Origin: Mycolicibacterium porcinum
Lineage (GTDB): Bacteria > Actinomycetota > Actinomycetes > Mycobacteriales > Mycobacteriaceae
Direction: 5' to 3'
DNA length: 64,000 nucleotides
Assembly (NCBI GenBank): GCA_002086835.1
Contig: MVIG01000018.1
Span: forward strand, 32,185-96,184
How positions within the stretch are numbered: position 1 is the stretch's first letter; every line of letters starts with the position of its first letter. The notes below the pieces were generated by a model that worked only from the letters and a program-made list of their open reading frames with translations, did no database searches and had not been told where the DNA came from. The translations under genes were made by a program, and so were the position numbers. Shown piece after piece: positions 47,146-56,785 of the stretch.

Positions 47146-47868
47146 CTACTTCCAGAGCGCCTCCAGTGAGGTGACCGACTGGCCAAGGGCCCTGGCGCTC
47201 AGCGCACGCAGGGCACGGCGTTCGACCACCTCGAAGCTCGCCCCGACATGTTCGTGCAGGGCGGTGCGGCCGGCGTCGAGCTGATCGTCGAGCAGCAGAT
47301 CGACGATCAGCAGGTGCTCGTCGATGGTGGCGATCACCCGTTCTTCGGTGACGAAGTCATACATCCGGATCAATCGGATCCGGCGGTTGACGTTGTCGAG
47401 CGTGGCGACCATCGCGCGGTTCCCAGATGCCGCGCACAGTTCGAGGTGGAATGACTCGTCACGCAGCACCATGTCACCGTCGGGCGGGGGCGGGCTGGCC
47501 TTCAGGCCCAGCCACTCCGCGCGCAACGCCGCGAGCCGGTCCTTGTCGTAGCGCAGCTCGTCGGTTTCCAGGATCCGGGTGATGCCACGCAATTCGATGG
47601 TGATGCGCAGCTCGTAGAGGTCGCGGACCCCCGGGATGTCCAGCGCGACCGGGTAGTAGCCGTCTGCCCTGCGTTCGAGCATGCCGTCCGCGTGCAGCCG
47701 GACCAAGGCCTCCCGCAGCGGTGTCCGGCTGACGTTAAGCGTGGCGCACAGCTGGGACTCGACCAGCCGCGTGCGATGGTCTATCTCCCCGACCATGAGC
47801 TTCTTGCCCAGATCGAGGTAGACGCGGTCGCGCAGGGAGACCGGTTCCTCCACCCGCACGGCGGTCAT
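47146..47868 (-). CDS. GntR family (FCD type) transcriptional regulator
   Basis: This 240-residue regulator has a winged helix ([40 protein letters not shown]) and a C-terminal all-helical FCD domain with probable metal-ligand residues ([30 protein letters not shown]). It is the last gene of an operon with the biuret hydrolase and NCS1 permease and overlaps the hydrolase by 4 bases. It probably controls this operon through the paired GTATAC elements before the permease gene. Confidence 0.9.
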   Translation of the reverse strand: MTAVRVEEPVSLRDRVYLDLGKKLMVGEIDHRTRLVESQLCATLNVSRTPLREALVRLHADGMLERRADGYYPVALDIPGVRDLYELRITIELRGITRILETDELRYDKDRLAALRAEWLGLKASPPPPDGDMVLRDESFHLELCAASGNRAMVATLDNVNRRIRLIRMYDFVTEERVIATIDEHLLIVDLLLDDQLDAGRTALHEHVGASFEVVERRALRALSARALGQSVTSLEALWK

Positions 47869-48551
47869 CGCAGCTCCTTGAGCGCTGCCACCACATCGGC
47901 ACTGGCCGCATGCGCCCCGAACACGCCGCCCTGCATGGTGATCATGTTCAGCGCCGCAACGTGATTGGCGTAGTCGGTGGCACCGGTGGCATCGGAGACG
48001 ACGAGGCATTCGTACCCGCGGTCGTTGGCGTCGCGCATGGTGGTGTGCACGCACACGTCGGTGGTGATGCCGGTGAAGATGAGGTGCGTGATGCCGCGGC
48101 TGCGTAGTACGAGGTCGAGGTCGGTCGCGTAGAAGCTGCCCTTGCCCGGTTTGTCGATGACGGGTTCGCCTGGTAGCGCATCCATCTCGGGCACCAGTTG
48201 CCATCCCGGCTCGCCGCGGGTGAGGATTCGTCCGCATGGTCCGGCCGAACCGATCTCGGCCCCGATCTGAGCCGAGCGCCAGCGCTTGTTGGCGGGCAGG
48301 TCCGACAGGTCGGGCCGGTGGCCCTCGCGGGTGTGAACGATGAAGAGCCCGGCAGCCCGCGCCGCGGCGAGCACCTCCTGGGCGGGCCCGAGCGGCGTCC
48401 GCACCAGGGACAGGTCGTAACCCATGGTGTCGACGTATCCGCCCTTGCCGCAGAAGTCGACCTGCCAATCGATGTTGATCAACGCGGTGTGGCCGGCGGG
48501 AATGTCACCGTCGTAGGGCCAGACATACGGGTTGGCGTCGATGGTGATCAC
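47865..48551 (-). CDS. Isochorismatase-family cysteine hydrolase, BiuH-like biuret amidohydrolase
   Basis: This 228-residue isochorismatase-fold amidase has the Asp-Lys-Cys triad: Asp28 in [16 protein letters not shown], Lys134 in [15 protein letters not shown] and Cys167 in [12 protein letters not shown]. Segments [18 protein letters not shown] and [13 protein letters not shown] are very close to what is known of biuret amidohydrolase BiuH, which turns biuret into allophanate and ammonia. The related uracil-pathway enzyme RutB is a less likely alternative. It overlaps the permease upstream (GTGA) and gntR downstream. No allophanate hydrolase gene is in the window. Confidence 0.82.
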   Translation of the reverse strand: MITIDANPYVWPYDGDIPAGHTALINIDWQVDFCGKGGYVDTMGYDLSLVRTPLGPAQEVLAAARAAGLFIVHTREGHRPDLSDLPANKRWRSAQIGAEIGSAGPCGRILTRGEPGWQLVPEMDALPGEPVIDKPGKGSFYATDLDLVLRSRGITHLIFTGITTDVCVHTTMRDANDRGYECLVVSDATGATDYANHVAALNMITMQGGVFGAHAASADVVAALKELR

Positions 48552-49843
48552 GCGGTCTCTCCCGCCAGGACGGGTTGCGACGCGCGCGCCGGCAGGTACG
48601 TCAACGCGGTGAAGGCCAGCCCGCCCACCACCATCGCCACCACCGCATCGGACAGCTGAGGTGCGTAGAAGTGGGTCAGCAGCGCTCCTCCTGCACCGAT
48701 TGCCCACGCGGCGAACGGTTTCCACGCCAGCGCGACGGCGTCCCGGCGGTGTGCGAACACCAGCTGGTCGAGGATCAGCACGATGCCGATCGGAGGTACC
48801 AGCACGCCGAGGATGTTCAGCCAGGTCGCGAAGTACGACCAGATGCCTGCGACGGCTGCGACCGTGCCGACGACGCCGAGCACGATCGTCAACTGGCGCA
48901 TGGTCTTTCCGGTGATATTGCCGAATCCGACCGCGCCGTTGTACAGGCAGTGCGCGCATACGCTGCCCAGGTTGACGAAGACGAACACGATCGCCAGCGG
49001 CACCAGCACTCCTCCGGCGCTGACCAGGACGTGCAGGAAGTCACCGCCTGCCGTCCCCGGCGCGGCAGCGGCGCCGAGAGCGACGACGAGCGCGCCGGCC
49101 AGCTGGGCGATGAAGTAGGCGACCGGGAAGGCGGCGAATGCCGCCAGCGCACCTTCCTTGCCGTTGCGGGCCCACCGCGTGAAATCGGCAGTCATGGTGC
49201 CCGAGTCGGCAAAGCATGCGAAGACCATCGTCACGGCGACCCCGAAGCTGAACGCGCTCACCCCGGCTCCGCCGCCATAGCTCAGGGCCGATCCGATCCC
49301 GGCACTGCCTGCGGCCAGCACCACGGCGACCGCACCGAGCGGGATGAACAGCACCGAGGCCACCACCCCGATCCACGAGATCGCCCGGATCCCGACGAAG
49401 GTCAGCGCCACGAACAACACGCCGGCCAGCAAGGTGATCCACGGCGCGCTCCAGCCCATCGACAGGTTGAGGGTCGAACCCACCATGCCGGTCTGGAACG
49501 CGAACCAGCCGATCACCAGCGCCGACAGGAATGCGGAGACGATCCGGAAACCCTTGGCGCCGAAGGTGTCCGCCGCGGTAAGTGCGAAGTTCTTGCCGGA
49601 GCGCCCGGCCAGGTAGCTCAGTGTGCCCACATAGCCCATCAGGAGCAGGTCGCCGACGAGGATCGCGGCCATCCCGGTGGCGAAGCCGAGGTTGTAGACG
49701 ACGATGCCGGCGAACACCGCCGAGGTCATGATCATCGGGAACCCGACCCAGACCGCCGACACCGCGAAAAGCGACTTGCGGGCGGACACCGGGACGGGTT
49801 CGTTCTCGTATTCCTCGCCGAGGGCGGATGGCGCTGTATCCAT
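48548..49843 (-). CDS. NCS1-family permease (CodB-like)
   Basis: This 431-residue protein has about 12 transmembrane helices and the NCS1 pattern ([23 protein letters not shown] in helix 1; [31 protein letters not shown]). NCS1 transporters import cytosine, purines, allantoin, hydantoins and related ureides. Linked to a BiuH-like hydrolase it probably imports biuret or a ureide. ATG 49843 is chosen because the longer frame (GTG 49888) would place the paired operator-like elements inside the coding region. Confidence 0.88.
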   Translation of the reverse strand: MDTAPSALGEEYENEPVPVSARKSLFAVSAVWVGFPMIMTSAVFAGIVVYNLGFATGMAAILVGDLLLMGYVGTLSYLAGRSGKNFALTAADTFGAKGFRIVSAFLSALVIGWFAFQTGMVGSTLNLSMGWSAPWITLLAGVLFVALTFVGIRAISWIGVVASVLFIPLGAVAVVLAAGSAGIGSALSYGGGAGVSAFSFGVAVTMVFACFADSGTMTADFTRWARNGKEGALAAFAAFPVAYFIAQLAGALVVALGAAAAPGTAGGDFLHVLVSAGGVLVPLAIVFVFVNLGSVCAHCLYNGAVGFGNITGKTMRQLTIVLGVVGTVAAVAGIWSYFATWLNILGVLVPPIGIVLILDQLVFAHRRDAVALAWKPFAAWAIGAGGALLTHFYAPQLSDAVVAMVVGGLAFTALTYLPARASQPVLAGETA

Positions 49844-49847
49844 GGCT

Positions 49848-49865
49848 GTATACGGTGCGGTATAC
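49848..49865. promoter_or_regulatory. Paired GTATAC elements, candidate GntR operator
   Basis: Two 6-base palindromes GTATAC (49848-49853 and 49860-49865), each followed by GG, lie 12 bases apart directly upstream of the permease start. GntR/FCD regulators typically bind short palindromes in repressing positions, and a gntR gene ends this operon. Confidence 0.55.
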
Positions 49866-49931
49866 GGATTTCCCTGGCGTTTCGGCACATAAAGCCCGGG
49901 TTACGAGGTCCTCACCGCCCGCCCGGCGACG

Positions 49932-49975
49932 TTAACGACACCGCAACACAGGGCGTCGGTCCACGTAACAGAAAC
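49932..49975 (+). promoter_or_regulatory. Candidate GlnR-type box before amt
   Basis: TTAAC-6-GCAAC at 49932-49947 and GTAAC/GAAAC at 49965-49975 resemble the AC-n6-GnAAC half sites bound by GlnR, the nitrogen regulator of mycobacteria. They lie 55-98 bases before the amt start, as expected for a GlnR-activated ammonium transporter gene. Spacing of the second pair is not canonical. Confidence 0.4.
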
Positions 49976-50029
49976 ATCATCTACTGCCGGTGATCGGCCC
50001 GTCCGGGCCGCCACCCCCAGGAGATGTTG

Positions 50030-51289
50030 ATGGATACAGGAACCACGGCATTCATGCTGTGTTGCATCATCGGCCTCACGCTGATGATCCCGGGCCTTGC
50101 CCTGTTCTACGGCGGCATGGTCTCGGTCAAGAGCTCGACCAACATGATGATGATGACGTTCGGCGCGGTCGCCCTGGTGGGTGTGCTGTGGGTGCTGTTC
50201 GGATTCTCGATGGCGTTCGGCACGTCCTACGGCGACCTCGGCCTGCTCGGCAGCATCACCGAGTTCGCCGGCATGAAGAATCTGGTCGAGCCGATGACCT
50301 CGGTCAACGGCCTGCCCGTCAGTTTGTTCTCCCTGTTCCAGGCGTTGTTCGCGGCCATCACCGTGGCGCTGATCTCGGGCGCGGTCGCCGACCGGATGAA
50401 GTTCGGCGCCTGGATGATCTTCGCGGGCGTCTGGGCGGTGCTGGTGTACTTCCCTGTCGCACACTGGGTTTTCGCCTTTGACAAGACGTTCTCGGATGAC
50501 TCCGTGGGCGGCTGGATCGCCAACAAGCTGCACGCCATCGACTTCGCCGGTGGTACCGCGGTGCACATCAACGCCGGCGCCGCAGCCCTGGCGGTGGCCA
50601 TCGTGCTCGGCAAGTCGGCCATGTTCGGCCAGCTGCGCAAGCCGCACAACGTCCCGCTGACCCTGCTGGGTGCCGGCATGCTGTGGGCCGGCTGGTACGC
50701 CTTCAACGGTGGGTCCGCCCTGGCCGCAGGCAATTCCGCGGCCATCGTCATGGTGACCACGTTCGTCGCCACCTGCGCGGCCACCCTGGCCTGGATCGCG
50801 GTCGAGAAGCTCAAGACCGGCCACGTCACCGGCGTCGGCGCCGCGTCGGGCGCGATCGCCGGCCTCGTCGCCATCACCCCGGCCTGCGGCGCGGTCACCC
50901 CCGTCGGCGCCATCATCCTCGGTGCCATCGCCGGTGCGGTCTGCATCCTCGCCGTCGGCCTCAAGGAGAAGCTCGGCTACGACGACTCCCTGGACGTGGT
51001 GGGGGTCCACCTCGTCGGCGGCGTGATCGGCACCCTGCTGATCGGTTTCCTGGCCAGCGAAGCCATGCCGAGCAAGGTCAGCGGCCTGTTCTACGGCGGC
51101 GGCCTCGACCAGCTGTGGAAGCAGGCGATCGCCGCGGGTGCGGTGGCCTGTTACTCGTTCGCGGTCGCGTTCGCCATCGCGTATGTGCTCAAGAAGACCA
51201 TCGGCATCCGGATCTCCGCCGAGGAAGAGGAGAAGGGTATCGACACCGCGTTCCACCGGGATTCGGCTTACGAGCTCGAATTCGCCTGA
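50030..51289 (+). CDS. amt: Ammonium transporter (Amt family)
   Basis: This 419-residue protein has 11 transmembrane helices and Amt motifs: GLALFYGGMVSVKSSTNMM, IDFAGGTAVHINAGAAALA (first twin-pore His), GWYAFNGGSALA and VVGVHLVGGVIGTLLIG (second pore His). It imports ammonium under nitrogen limitation. ATG 50030 has an AGGAG site 6 bases upstream; ATG 50024 in frame is too close to it. Followed by glutamine synthetase and glutamate-synthase-like genes. No glnK/glnD follows. Confidence 0.95.
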   Translation: MDTGTTAFMLCCIIGLTLMIPGLALFYGGMVSVKSSTNMMMMTFGAVALVGVLWVLFGFSMAFGTSYGDLGLLGSITEFAGMKNLVEPMTSVNGLPVSLFSLFQALFAAITVALISGAVADRMKFGAWMIFAGVWAVLVYFPVAHWVFAFDKTFSDDSVGGWIANKLHAIDFAGGTAVHINAGAAALAVAIVLGKSAMFGQLRKPHNVPLTLLGAGMLWAGWYAFNGGSALAAGNSAAIVMVTTFVATCAATLAWIAVEKLKTGHVTGVGAASGAIAGLVAITPACGAVTPVGAIILGAIAGAVCILAVGLKEKLGYDDSLDVVGVHLVGGVIGTLLIGFLASEAMPSKVSGLFYGGGLDQLWKQAIAAGAVACYSFAVAFAIAYVLKKTIGIRISAEEEEKGIDTAFHRDSAYELEFA

Positions 51290-51303
51290 TCTGAACCATG
51301 ATT

Positions 51304-51352
51304 CCCCGGCCCGGCCGCCGTGGACCGCTCTCACGGCAGCCGGTGACCGGGG
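51304..51352 (+). terminator. Nested hairpin terminator after amt
   Basis: CCCCGG (51304-51309) pairs with CCGGGG (51347-51352) and an inner GCCGTG pairs with CACGGC, followed by TTTCCT. It begins 15 bases after the amt stop and would separate amt from the glutamine synthetase transcript. Confidence 0.6.
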
Positions 51353-51422
51353 TTTCCTCGACTTGCCGAAGTTTCCTACCGTGATACCTTGATTCTCAAC
51401 AAGAGACGAAAGTGCTGGTGCT

Positions 51423-52727
51423 ATGCCCTCCGATCTCGCCACCCTCGCCGAACAATCCGGCACCAAGTTCATCCTCGCGTTGTTCGTGGACCTACGCGGA
51501 AAGCCATGCGCCAAGCTGGTTCCTGTCGAGTCCATCGAGCTGCTGGCCACCGAGGGCGTCGGCTTCGCCGGCTACGCCGTCGGCGCCATGGGCCAGGAAC
51601 CCAAGGACCCCGACCTGATCGCAATCCCCGATCCGGCCTCGTTCACCCCGATTCCGTTCATCAAGGAGGGCCTGGCCCTGGTGCACTGCGACCCCCACGT
51701 CGGGGGCGCACCGTGGCCGTATGCCCCGAGGGTGATCCTCAAGGGGCTGATCGAGCGCGCCGCCGACGCCGGATTCGAACCATGGGTGGGTGCGGAGGTC
51801 GAGTATTTCCTGTTGCGACGCAACGCCGATGGCGGTCTGGCCACCGCCGACGCGGCCGACACCGCCGCCCAGCCCTGTTACGACGCGCGCGGCGTCACCC
51901 GCATGTACGAGCACCTGACCGCGATCTCGACGGCGATGAACACCCTCGGCTGGTCCAACTACGCCAACGATCACGAGGACGGCAACGGCCAGTTCGAGCA
52001 GAACTTCGAGTTCTCCGACGCACTGACCACCGCTGACCGGGTGATCACGCTGCGCTACCTGCTGTCGATGATCGCCGCCGAGCGCGACATGGTGGCCACC
52101 TTCATGCCCAAACCGTTCAGCGACCGCACCGGCAGCGGCCTGCACCTGCACCTCTCGCTGACCAGCGGCGGGGCACCGGTCTTCCCGGCCGATTCAGACG
52201 AGCGGGGCCTCGGTCTGTCGGAGACCGCGTACGCGTTCATCGGCGGCATCCTCGACCACGCCTGCGCGCTGCAGTCCGTGGTCGCCCCAACCGTCAACTC
52301 CTACAAGCGGACCGGGGCCACCTCGACCGCCTCGGGTGCCTCGTGGGCTCCGCGCAAGCCCAGCTACGGCGGCAACGACCGCACCCACTACATCCGGGTG
52401 CCCGACAGTCAACGCATCGAGTTGCGCGGCGGCGACGGCTCGGCCAACCCGTATCTGGCGATCGCAGCGGCCCTCGGCGCCGGGCTCGACGGCGTCAAGC
52501 GCAGTCTCGACCCGGGAGCGGTGGGCGCCCAGGGACCGGCGGCGCTGCCACCCACCCTGCTGCACGCGGTCGAGTCACTGGAGACCGATCCGATCGTCAC
52601 CGGCGTGCTCGACGTCGCAGGCGACGGCGTCGCCTCCTACTTCGCCGACGTCAAACGCGAAGAGTTCTTCGCCTACCACGGCACCGTCACGCCGTGGGAG
52701 ATCGACCAATACCTGACGGCGTTCTAG
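51423..52727 (+). CDS. Type III glutamine synthetase-like ligase (GlnT/GmaS class)
   Basis: This 434-residue protein has complete GS motifs: GAEVEYFLL (metal Glu), DGNGQFEQNFEFSDALTTAD, GSGLHLHLSL (metal His), NSYKR and RIELRGGDGSANPYLA. The N-terminus FILALFVDLRGKPCAKLVP is typical of the GlnT class, which includes gamma-glutamylmethylamide synthetase (GmaS) of the N-methylglutamate pathway as well as ammonia-using enzymes. The downstream amidotransferase and two glutamate-synthase-like genes match that pathway. Whether the amine is ammonia or methylamine cannot be told from sequence. Confidence 0.85.
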   Translation: MPSDLATLAEQSGTKFILALFVDLRGKPCAKLVPVESIELLATEGVGFAGYAVGAMGQEPKDPDLIAIPDPASFTPIPFIKEGLALVHCDPHVGGAPWPYAPRVILKGLIERAADAGFEPWVGAEVEYFLLRRNADGGLATADAADTAAQPCYDARGVTRMYEHLTAISTAMNTLGWSNYANDHEDGNGQFEQNFEFSDALTTADRVITLRYLLSMIAAERDMVATFMPKPFSDRTGSGLHLHLSLTSGGAPVFPADSDERGLGLSETAYAFIGGILDHACALQSVVAPTVNSYKRTGATSTASGASWAPRKPSYGGNDRTHYIRVPDSQRIELRGGDGSANPYLAIAAALGAGLDGVKRSLDPGAVGAQGPAALPPTLLHAVESLETDPIVTGVLDVAGDGVASYFADVKREEFFAYHGTVTPWEIDQYLTAF

Positions 52728-52741
52728 AAGGGAGACAACAT

Positions 52742-53611
52742 ATGTGCGGGATCGTGGGACTACACCTGCGCACACCCGAGCTGTATCCGCGCCTCGGTGA
52801 ACTGCTCGCCGCCATGCTGGGCGAGATGTCCGACCGAGGTGCCGACTCGGCGGGTATCGCGGTCTACGGGGACCCCGAGTGGTCGCCATACGGGCAGGGT
52901 TGCGTCTCGGTCACCGATGTTCCCGAGAAGCCCGGTCTGGGCCCGGATGTGGATGTGGTGCAGGTCGATTCGACCTTCCTGCTGTCGGCAGACATGGAGT
53001 CCGAGGAGCTTCTGAGCCTGGTGCGTGCCGCCTACCCGACCGCGCTGATCTCGGGGTTCGGTCCCGATCTGGCGGTGCTCAAAGGGGTCGGGCATCCCCG
53101 CGCCCTCACCGAGGCCTGGGGGCTTTCCAAGGCTCAGGGCTGGCAGGGCGTCGGGCACACCCGGATGGCCACCGAATCGGCGGTGACACCGTCGGGCTGT
53201 CATCCCTACACCGTCGGCCCCGGACAGTGCCTGGTGCACAACGGATCCTTCGCCAACCACGCCACCATCCGCCGCGAGCTGCGCCGGGCCGGAGTGGTGT
53301 TCGACAGTGAGAACGACACCGAGGTGGGCGCCCGGTTCGTGGCCGAACAACTGGCCGCCGGCCGTGACGTGGCCACCGCATTGAAAGAACTGTGCGCGAC
53401 CTTCGACGGCTTCTACACGCTGCTGGTCTCCGATCACGACTCGTTCGCGGTGGTGCGTGACGCCATCGCCTGCAAGCCCGCGGTGATCGCCGAGACCGCC
53501 GACTGGGTGGCGATGGCCAGCGAGTACCGGGCCCTGGCCGGGCTGCCAGGGGTCGAGCAGGCACGAATTTGGGAACCGGAACCGGAGGTGGTCTACGCAT
53601 GGACCAGATAG
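52742..53611 (+). CDS. Class II glutamine amidotransferase-domain protein (MgsA/GlxB-like)
   Basis: This 289-residue Ntn amidotransferase has Cys2 as nucleophile (MCGIVGLHLR), SDRGADSAGIAVYG near 34, VGHTRMATESAV near 140 and VHNGSFANHATIRREL near 161. It corresponds to the stand-alone glutaminase-domain subunit of N-methylglutamate synthase or GltS-like enzymes split over three genes. An AAGGGAG site precedes ATG 52742. Its end overlaps the next gene by 13 bases. Confidence 0.88.
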   Translation: MCGIVGLHLRTPELYPRLGELLAAMLGEMSDRGADSAGIAVYGDPEWSPYGQGCVSVTDVPEKPGLGPDVDVVQVDSTFLLSADMESEELLSLVRAAYPTALISGFGPDLAVLKGVGHPRALTEAWGLSKAQGWQGVGHTRMATESAVTPSGCHPYTVGPGQCLVHNGSFANHATIRRELRRAGVVFDSENDTEVGARFVAEQLAAGRDVATALKELCATFDGFYTLLVSDHDSFAVVRDAIACKPAVIAETADWVAMASEYRALAGLPGVEQARIWEPEPEVVYAWTR

Positions 53612-54297
53612 CAGCCACGCTAGTCGGATACGACCTGCGCACAACGCCTTTGCGTGAGGTGAACGCCGCACTGCATCAGGGCGATGTCGAGGGTGAGTAC
53701 GTCATCGCCCACCCCGACGGCGCACACAACGTGGCCGTCGGTCTCAACGCCCCGGTGCGGGTGACGGTCGAAGGCCACGTCGGCTACTACGCCGCCGGGA
53801 TGAACCAACTCGCCGAGGTCACCATCGACGGCAACGCCGGGACGGGCGTGGCCGAGAACATGATGAGCGGCACGGTGCGCGTCACCGGGAACGCCTCGCA
53901 GTCCGCGGGGGCCACCGCACACGGCGGGCTGCTGGTCATCGAGGGGGACGCCGCCGCGCGCTGCGGTATCTCGATGAAGGGGGTGGACATCGTGGTGGGC
54001 GGAAACATCGGCCACATGAGCGCGTTCATGGCCCAGGCCGGCCGGCTCGTGGTGCGCGGCAACGCCGGGGAGGCGCTGGGCGACTCGATATACGAAGCCC
54101 GCATCTATGTGCGCGGCGAGGTGGCTTCGTTGGGCGCGGACTGCGTGGCCAAGCCGATGCGCGACGAGCACCACGCCGAACTCGCGGAGTTGTTGGCCGC
54201 CAGCGGCTTCGGCGACGAAGATACCGCGTCCTACACCCGCTACGGCTCGGCCCGCAACCTCTACCACTTCCACGTCGACAACACGAGCGAGTACTGA
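53599..54297 (+). CDS. GltS C-terminal (GXGXG) domain protein (MgsB/GlxC-like)
   Basis: This 232-residue protein is built of the right-handed beta-helix repeats of the glutamate-synthase alpha-subunit C-terminal domain (VGYYAAGMNQ; VTIDGNAGTGVAENMMSG; VVGGNIGHMSAFMAQAGRLVVRGNAGEALGDSIYEARIYVRG). It acts as a structural and channel-lining subunit next to the glutaminase and FMN subunits. It overlaps both neighbours, showing a tightly packed operon. Confidence 0.88.
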   Translation: MDQIAATLVGYDLRTTPLREVNAALHQGDVEGEYVIAHPDGAHNVAVGLNAPVRVTVEGHVGYYAAGMNQLAEVTIDGNAGTGVAENMMSGTVRVTGNASQSAGATAHGGLLVIEGDAAARCGISMKGVDIVVGGNIGHMSAFMAQAGRLVVRGNAGEALGDSIYEARIYVRGEVASLGADCVAKPMRDEHHAELAELLAASGFGDEDTASYTRYGSARNLYHFHVDNTSEY

Positions 54298-55589
54298 TGC
54301 GCGAATCCGCCACCTTCGATCGATCCACGATCGCCGACATCCAACGGGCCGCCGAAACGGGGATCTACGACATCCGCGGCTGGGGCGCCAAACGCCGTCT
54401 GCCGCACTTCGACGACCTGCTGTTCCTGGGTGCGTCGATGTCGCGCTACCCGCTGGAGGGCTACCGGGAACGGTGCGGCACCGACGTCATCCTGGGCGAT
54501 CGCCACGCCAAACATCCACTGCACCTGGATATCCCGGTCACCATCGCGGGCATGAGCTTCGGCGCGCTGTCCGGGCCGGCCAAGGAGGCCCTGGGTCGCG
54601 GGGCCAGCGAGGCGGGCACGTCGACCACCACGGGCGACGGCGGCATGACCCCCGAGGAACGCGGGCAGAGCAAGCACCTCGTGTACCAGTATCTGCCCTC
54701 GCGCTACGGGATGAATCCCGACGACCTGCGTAAGGCAGACGCCATCGAAGTCGTGCTCGGCCAGGGCGCCAAGCCCGGCGGCGGCGGAATGCTGTTGGGG
54801 CAGAAAATCTCCCCGCGAGTAGCCCAGATGCGCACGCTGCCCGAAGGCATCGACCAGCGCAGCGCGTGCCGCCATCCGGACTGGACCGGCCCCGACGATC
54901 TCACCATCAAAATCAATGAGCTGCGCGAGATCACCGACTGGGAGAAACCCATTTACGTCAAGGTCGGGGCCACCCGCACCTACTACGACGTGAAGCTGGC
55001 CGTGCACGCCGGGGCCGACGTGGTGGTGGTCGACGGGATGCAGGGCGGCACCGCGGCCACCCAGGAGGTGTTCATCGAACATGTGGGCATCCCGACCCTG
55101 GCGGCGGTGCCGCAGGCCGTGCAGGCGCTGCAGGAACTGGGGGTCCACAGACAGGTCCAGTTGATCGTCAGCGGTGGCATCCGCACCGGGGCCGATGTGG
55201 CCAAGGCACTCGCACTGGGCGCCGACGCCGTCGCGATCGGCACCGCCGCGCTGATCGCGCTGGGCGACAACCATCCCCGCTACGCCGCCGAATACGAGAA
55301 GCTCGGTAGCGCAGCCGGTTTCTACGACGACTTCCAGGACGGCCGCGATCCGGCCGGCATCACCACCCAGGATCCGGAGCTGGCGGCCCGGTTCGACCCC
55401 ATCGAGGGCGGCCGCAGGCTGGCCAACTATCTGCGGGTGCTGACCATGGAGGCCCAGACCATCGCGAGGGCCTGCGGTAAGGCCCACGTATGTCACCTGG
55501 AGCCCGAGGATCTCGTCGCCGTCACCATCGAGGCGGCCGCGATGGCCAGGGTCCCGCTGGCAGGCACGAACTGGATTCCGGGCCAGTGA
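54297..55589 (+). CDS. FMN/iron-sulfur glutamate-synthase domain protein (MgsC/GlxD-like)
   Basis: This 430-residue protein has the FMN-binding TIM barrel of glutamate synthase: ITIAGMSFGALSGPAKEALGRGA, GDGGMTPEERGQSKHLVYQ, GQGAKPGGGGMLLG, VVVDGMQGGTAATQE and LIVSGGIRTGADVAKALALGADAVAIGTAALIALG. Late Cys residues (ARACGKAHVCHLE) may be part of an iron-sulfur site. ATG overlaps the previous stop. Completes a three-gene synthase module. Confidence 0.9.
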   Translation: MRESATFDRSTIADIQRAAETGIYDIRGWGAKRRLPHFDDLLFLGASMSRYPLEGYRERCGTDVILGDRHAKHPLHLDIPVTIAGMSFGALSGPAKEALGRGASEAGTSTTTGDGGMTPEERGQSKHLVYQYLPSRYGMNPDDLRKADAIEVVLGQGAKPGGGGMLLGQKISPRVAQMRTLPEGIDQRSACRHPDWTGPDDLTIKINELREITDWEKPIYVKVGATRTYYDVKLAVHAGADVVVVDGMQGGTAATQEVFIEHVGIPTLAAVPQAVQALQELGVHRQVQLIVSGGIRTGADVAKALALGADAVAIGTAALIALGDNHPRYAAEYEKLGSAAGFYDDFQDGRDPAGITTQDPELAARFDPIEGGRRLANYLRVLTMEAQTIARACGKAHVCHLEPEDLVAVTIEAAAMARVPLAGTNWIPGQ

Positions 55590-56773
55590 GCGCCACCGCA
55601 GACGTCGTCATCGTCGGTGGCGGACTGGAGGGCGCGGCGGCCGCGTGGGCGCTGAGTCAGCGCGGCGTCACCGATGTGACTGTGCTGGAGCGCAATACCG
55701 TCGGCTCCGGGATGACCGGGAAATCCAGCGGCATCGTGCGCTGCCACTACGGGGTCAGCTCACTGGCCGCGATGGCCACCGTCGGCCTCGAGGTGTTCGA
55801 GAACGCCGAGGAGTATTTCGGCACCGACATCGGGTTCCGGCAGACCGGCTATGTCGTCGGCGTCGGGGAACCCAACGTCGACAACCTGCGCAAGAGCCTG
55901 GCCGCCCAGCGCGAGGTCGGGGTGCAGACCGAGGAGATCGACGCCGCCGACGTGGCCGAGCTGTGGCCGTGGGCCGACCTCGAGCCGTTCGCGGCGTTCG
56001 GTTGGGAGGCCCGCGGCGGGTACGGGGACGCCTATCAGACCGCGCAGGCCTTCGCGGTGTCGGCCAGAGCCGCCGGGGTACGAATCCACCAGGGCGCCAA
56101 CGCCACCGGGCTGATCATCGACGGAGACCGGGTCACCGGTGTCGAGCTGGCCGACGGCACCCGGGTCTCGGCAGGCACCGTCGTCGTCGCCACCGGCGTC
56201 TGGACCCGGCCGTTCCTGGCGCCCTACGGCCTCGACGTCCCTATCCGGGTGCACCGGGAACAGATCGTCACGATCAAACCCGGGGCGGATATCGGCCCCG
56301 TACCGGTCTTCTCCGACCTGGTCTCGCTGCAATACATCCGGCCCGAACTGGGCGGCGAGCTGCTGTTCGGAAACTCCGATCTGGCCGAGTTGGAACTCGC
56401 CGACCCGGACAACTACCTGAACCGGGCCACCGACGGCTTCATCGATCTCACCGTCGACAAGGTCGGCACCCGATTTCCCGGCTTCCCCGACCCGGCGATC
56501 ACCGGCAGCTACGCCGGCTGTTACGACGTCACCCCGGACTGGAATCCCGTCATCTCCACGACCGGAATCGACAGCCTGCTGGTGGCGGCCGGGTTCAGCG
56601 GGCACGGTTTCAAGATCGCGCCGGCAGTCGGCCGGCTGGTGGCCGATCTGGTGACCGAGGGACGCAGCCGCGACGCGCGGATACCCGAGTCGGATTTCCG
56701 GCTCACCCGGTTCGCAGAGGACAATTTGCTCACCAGCCGGTATCCGTACGTCGGTGCCGGAGAGATGCGATAG
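55586..56773 (+). CDS. FAD-dependent amine oxidoreductase (DadA/SoxB-like)
   Basis: This 395-residue protein has a dinucleotide-binding motif at the N-terminus (VVIVGGGLEGAAAAWALSQRG) and the D-amino-acid oxidase/sarcosine-oxidase-beta fold, with GSGMTGKSSGIVRCHYG near 43 and GLLVAAGFSGHGFKIAPAVG near the C-terminus. It overlaps the FMN synthase gene (GTGA). N-methylglutamate dehydrogenase has a SoxB-like FAD subunit, so this protein could demethylate N-methylglutamate, but the other dehydrogenase subunits are absent here. An unrelated amino-acid oxidase role is possible. Confidence 0.82.
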   Translation: MSATADVVIVGGGLEGAAAAWALSQRGVTDVTVLERNTVGSGMTGKSSGIVRCHYGVSSLAAMATVGLEVFENAEEYFGTDIGFRQTGYVVGVGEPNVDNLRKSLAAQREVGVQTEEIDAADVAELWPWADLEPFAAFGWEARGGYGDAYQTAQAFAVSARAAGVRIHQGANATGLIIDGDRVTGVELADGTRVSAGTVVVATGVWTRPFLAPYGLDVPIRVHREQIVTIKPGADIGPVPVFSDLVSLQYIRPELGGELLFGNSDLAELELADPDNYLNRATDGFIDLTVDKVGTRFPGFPDPAITGSYAGCYDVTPDWNPVISTTGIDSLLVAAGFSGHGFKIAPAVGRLVADLVTEGRSRDARIPESDFRLTRFAEDNLLTSRYPYVGAGEMR

Positions 56774-56785
56774 ACCGGGGGTGCC

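Noticed and set aside
48575-49993. 472-codon plus-strand frame across the NCS1 permease gene
   Set aside because: It is an antisense shadow rich in Arg, His, Asp and Gln; the minus strand gives a clear 12-helix permease.
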